Positions 5,621 to 6,122 of a stretch of DNA of 6,122 bases are shown piece by piece; position 1 is the stretch's first letter, and each line of letters opens with the position of its first letter. This DNA is from Candidatus Altarchaeales archaeon A3. Its GTDB lineage: Archaea > Altiarchaeota > Altiarchaeia > Altiarchaeales > Altiarchaeaceae. The position numbers and the translations under genes were made by a program. The stretch lies in NCBI GenBank assembly GCA_002083985.1, contig MTER01000096.1:1-6122 (forward strand), written 5' to 3'. Under the pieces are notes generated by a model. The model was not told the origin of the DNA, did not search any database, and was given only the letters and a program-made list of their open reading frames with translations.

Positions 5621-5712
5621 TTATCTGTAAAAATTTCAAAAAAACAAACAAAAACAAAAAATCAAAAATTTACTTGTAATTTTTTGATGGACGAATAGTT
5701 ACTAAAAATTTA
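5621..5712. repeat. Diverged second copy of the right part of the 141-bp element
   Basis: This spacer between cdc48 and the convergent surface-protein gene resembles 1267-1337. Both contain AAAAATTTACT, a T-rich run with GATGG or GGTGG, and then GAATAGTTAC (here 5693-5702) followed by TAAAAATTTA. No matching left end (GTAACTATTC) is found before it, so the copy is truncated or decayed. The TAAAAATT flank is the same as at the first copy, which leaves open whether that flank belongs to the repeat. The rest of the 138-bp spacer is A-rich with a short T run (5613-5617) that could help end cdc48 transcription. Confidence 0.5.
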
Positions 5713-5729
5713 AAAAATAAATTTTAAGT

Positions 5730-6122
5730 TCATCTTTCAGTAACAATTTTATTAATTAAAGCAAATGCATCAAATAGGTTTATATCATCGCTTTCATTAA
5801 CAAATTTATAATATGTTGGTTTCACATGATTGCTCAAGTCAGTGAAATTTTTATCTCCGCTTAAATATTCAAGTATTTCAACAACATCAAAGATGTCGGT
5901 TGCTTTATTTATTTGACATCTATTTGTACATCCACTTTTACTAGCATCATTCCATCTACCAGGATTATCACAGGTATTATTTTCTCCATAGTTTGAAAGC
6001 CACTCGGAGAAATTAAAATCTAATACCATATTGCTACAAACAACATTGCTGATTACTGTTGAATTTAAAGCACTTGAAAAAATTCCGATGTGGTTATTTA
6101 AAATTTTATTATTTAAAATTTT
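5730..6122 (-). CDS. C-terminal part of a secreted beta-helix (NosD-like) surface protein with dockerin-like end; N-terminus outside window
   Basis: The frame is open to the right window edge, so the ATG at 6029 is probably internal; 130 residues are visible. The first part (NNKILNNHIGIFSSALNS, then STVISNVVCSN) has the Asn-rich short-strand pattern of right-handed parallel beta-helix repeats. It is followed by NNTCDNPGRWNDASKSGCT, a cysteine/tryptophan cap (Cys 29, 51, 65, 69 of the fragment) that I associate with archaeal beta-helix envelope proteins. The end holds two dockerin-like helices, DIFDVVEILEYLSGDKN (76-92) and DDINLFDAFALINKIV (112-127), whose calcium loops are degenerate. The likely location is outside the cell, possibly anchored through partner cohesin-like domains; its ligand is unknown. 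The signal peptide and most of the helix lie beyond the window. It ends in TGA and is convergent with cdc48. Confidence 0.7.
   Translation of the reverse strand, partial: KILNNKILNNHIGIFSSALNSTVISNVVCSNMVLDFNFSEWLSNYGENNTCDNPGRWNDASKSGCTNRCQINKATDIFDVVEILEYLSGDKNFTDLSNHVKPTYYKFVNESDDINLFDAFALINKIVTER

Overview
The window looks like an AT-rich archaeal chromosome segment. The evidence is a full-length two-ring Cdc48/VAT-type ATPase with its double-psi N-domain, archaeal-style TATA boxes close to start codons, an absence of clear Shine-Dalgarno sequences, an AbrB-type swapped-hairpin regulator, and a secreted beta-helix protein of a kind common in archaeal envelopes. I cannot fix the lineage. 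An uncultivated low-GC euryarchaeal or DPANN-like/Altiarchaeota-like archaeon would fit, but that is a guess.

Layout. The left third (1-1850) is read on the minus strand. It carries a single-ring AAA ATPase (44-1048) whose architecture matches IetA of the IetAS ATPase/subtilisin-protease systems. The first codons of a second gene (1-32), running off the left edge, sit right behind it. Upstream are a small antitoxin-like gene split by an in-frame TAG (1342-1527) and an AbrB-domain gene (1626-1832) whose 3' end runs into a 70-bp inverted-repeat element. The middle (1851-2356) is a repeat- and hairpin-rich intergenic stretch with a possible coding relic. The right half is ordinary housekeeping on the plus strand: dapA (lysine/diaminopimelate pathway, 2357-3265) and cdc48 (3369-5591). 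At the right edge a minus-strand gene (5730-6122, N-terminus missing) encodes the C-terminus of a beta-helix/dockerin-like surface protein, convergent with cdc48.

How it fits together. dapA and cdc48 look like intact core genes. The DNA to their left has the marks of an accessory zone: a probable two-gene defence or toxin-antitoxin unit, decayed antitoxin/regulator genes, and several short inverted-repeat elements. One of these (1188-1328) has 10-bp ends and an 8-bp flanking direct repeat. A related right end recurs at 5693-5702, beyond cdc48. The two small minus-strand genes, and less clearly the ATPase gene, have a TATA-like box about 20-29 nt before a start codon, which predicts leaderless transcripts. 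That spacing also decides the start of the AbrB gene.
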